DNA of 64,000 nt from Saccharopolyspora elongata (GTDB lineage Bacteria; Actinomycetota; Actinomycetes; Mycobacteriales; Pseudonocardiaceae). The translations under genes were made by a program, and so were the position numbers. The notes beneath the pieces were generated by a model, which saw only the letters and a program-made list of their open reading frames with translations, made no database searches and was not told the origin of the DNA. Every line of letters starts with the position of its first letter. Position 1 is the stretch's first letter. The DNA lies in assembly GCF_004348985.1 (NCBI RefSeq), contig NZ_SMKW01000005.1, positions 143,073-207,072 of the forward strand, given 5' to 3'. Positions 63,094 through 64,000 of the stretch are shown here, piece after piece.

Positions 63094-63894
63094 GTGGCCA
63101 GGGTGAGCAAGGCGCTGGCTGCGGTGTGCCTCGCATCGGGCGCGGTCGGGTGGGCGCTCGGCCGCTGGACCCGCCGCTACCCGCAGCCGGAACTCCGCTG
63201 GCTGCGGCAAGAACTCACGGCCGCGAGCAACGCGCTGATCGAAGCGGAGCAGGGCCGGGCCGACCTGCGGCGCGCGCAGCGCGAACTGATCACCGCCATC
63301 TCCCACGAGCTGCGCACCCCGCTGGCGACCATCCGCGCCGCGGCGGAAGCGCTGCAGGACGGCGTGGCGCAGGAACCCGAGCGATACCTGGAAAGCCTGG
63401 TCGGCGGCGCGCAGCGGCTGAACCGGGTGACCGGCGACCTCTTCGAGCTGGCCAGGATCCAGGCGGCGCCGGTGGAGCGGATGCCGACCCGGCTGGCGGA
63501 CCTGCTGGATTCGGCGCTGGCGACGGCACTGCCGGTCGCCCTGGACCGCGGAGTGCGGCTGCACGGCGTCGGCCTGGACAGCGCGACCGATCCGGTGCTG
63601 GTCGACATCGCGGTGACGACGCGGGCCCTGACGAACCTGGTGATGCACGCGGTGCGGCACACGGTGCCTGGCGAGCCGGTGACGGTGACGGCGGTGGTGT
63701 CTGGCGACGAGATCGAGGTGATCGTGGTCGACGGCTGCGGAGGGCTCATGGACCTCGGCGACTCCGCCGAGCCGGGCGACACGGGCCTGGCGATCACCCG
63801 TGGCCTGATCCGGGCGCACGGCGGAGACATCCGGATCGACCAGGTCACCGACGGCTGCCGCTTCATCGCCCGCGTCCCGGCGGGCATTTCGTGA
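63094..63894 (+). CDS. Sensor histidine kinase with an altered ATP-binding site
   Basis: A 266-residue membrane-anchored kinase. ATG/GTG 63094 gives one N-terminal helix (residues 6-23) followed by a short coiled segment. The HisKA H-box is intact (AISHELRTPLATI, His71). In the HATPase domain the N-box reads NLVMHAVRHT, with His185 where Asn normally coordinates Mg-ATP. The G1 box reads VVDGCGG instead of DxGxG, and G2 is DTGLAITRGLIRAHGG. It has no sensory loop and no response regulator visible before the window end. Reduced or lost kinase activity is likely; phosphatase or scaffold roles are possible. Confidence 0.8.
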   Translation: MARVSKALAAVCLASGAVGWALGRWTRRYPQPELRWLRQELTAASNALIEAEQGRADLRRAQRELITAISHELRTPLATIRAAAEALQDGVAQEPERYLESLVGGAQRLNRVTGDLFELARIQAAPVERMPTRLADLLDSALATALPVALDRGVRLHGVGLDSATDPVLVDIAVTTRALTNLVMHAVRHTVPGEPVTVTAVVSGDEIEVIVVDGCGGLMDLGDSAEPGDTGLAITRGLIRAHGGDIRIDQVTDGCRFIARVPAGIS

Positions 63895-63946
63895 TGTAGC
63901 GGCGGGCGGCCGGGTGCGGCTCGACGGCCTGCGGAGTCTGGTCAAC

Positions 63947-63989
63947 GGTGACCGGGCGCGTGGGGTCGGGGGTATCGCGCCCGGTCACC
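63947..63989 (+). terminator. Hairpin after the histidine kinase gene
   Basis: Perfect 14-bp arms GGTGACCGGGCGCG (63947-63960) and CGCGCCCGGTCACC (63976-63989) surround TGGGGTCGGGGGTAT, 53 nt after the stop, at the window edge. Confidence 0.65.
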
Positions 63990-64000
63990 GGGGTGGGCCG

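Overview
This is a roughly 70% GC chromosomal segment from a filamentous actinomycete, most likely a member of the Pseudonocardiaceae (Saccharopolyspora-like; the genus is my inference). The pointers are mycothiol synthase (MshD), GlnR, LmeA, an LCP cell-wall ligase, Scr1-type XRE/DUF397 regulator pairs, type VII secretion relatives and an RsiG-type c-di-GMP-responsive anti-sigma factor. The backbone follows, in order, the Mycobacterium tuberculosis block Rv0803 to Rv0823c: purL, an Rv0807-like sterol-carrier protein, purF, purM, DUF3073, a YgfZ-like protein, pabC, nitrobindin, sseC, cysA2, thiX, lmeA, glnR, mshD, pst genes, phoU, LCP protein and dus. Accessory genes are interspersed.

Layout. 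1-2.2 kb: 3' part of purL. 2.2-6.3 kb: an XRE/DUF397 regulator pair, two small unknown proteins and two tandem pentapeptide-repeat-like membrane paralogues. 6.5-16 kb: secreted GH25 lysozyme, a PAS-GGDEF-EAL protein (frameshifted), a GH15 glycosidase (frameshifted), a T7SS-associated SseB-like protein, a PRC-barrel protein, a secreted subtilase and a LuxR-type regulator. 16-21 kb: the purF-purM region. 21-28 kb: two methyltransferases, RsiG, YgfZ, Fur, PabC, DinB and nitrobindin. 28-31.5 kb: sulfur-trafficking genes behind a polycysteine leader ORF. 31.5-36 kb: hydrolase, GlnR, APC permease and MshD. 36-40 kb: the pstSCAB operon behind a PHO box; phoU (45.7-46.3 kb) has its own PHO box. 40-46 kb: TetR with an operator pair, a quinone oxidoreductase/F420 operon, a SnoaL-like protein, two XRE regulators and an Uma2 nuclease. 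46-52 kb: frameshifted LCP protein, diguanylate cyclase, lipoprotein and dus. 52-55.7 kb: HicAB, a WXG100-like/type-44 polymorphic-toxin pair, a YqeB-like protein and TetR. 55.8-64 kb: SodC lipoprotein, EamA permease, a mycosin homologue lacking its catalytic Ser, a beta-helix plus twin CbbX-type AAA+ protein, and a histidine kinase with an altered ATP lid.

Three long genes (PAS-GGDEF-EAL at 8.0 kb, GH15 at 11.2 kb, LCP at 48.6 kb) are each split by what looks like a single-base indel in a GC-rich run, so assembly error must be excluded before calling them pseudogenes. Intergenic DNA is rich in dispersed palindromes, including a composite multi-hairpin element of about 115-140 bp in three full and two partial copies, a TTTCGCGCGAAA palindrome family, a GAACGGCCCGTTC family with a 79-bp tandem array, and terminator-like GTGAG/CTCAC hairpins. 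The candidates for undescribed biology are the pseudo-mycosin / beta-helix-AAA+ pair at 57.9-62.7 kb and the composite palindromic element.
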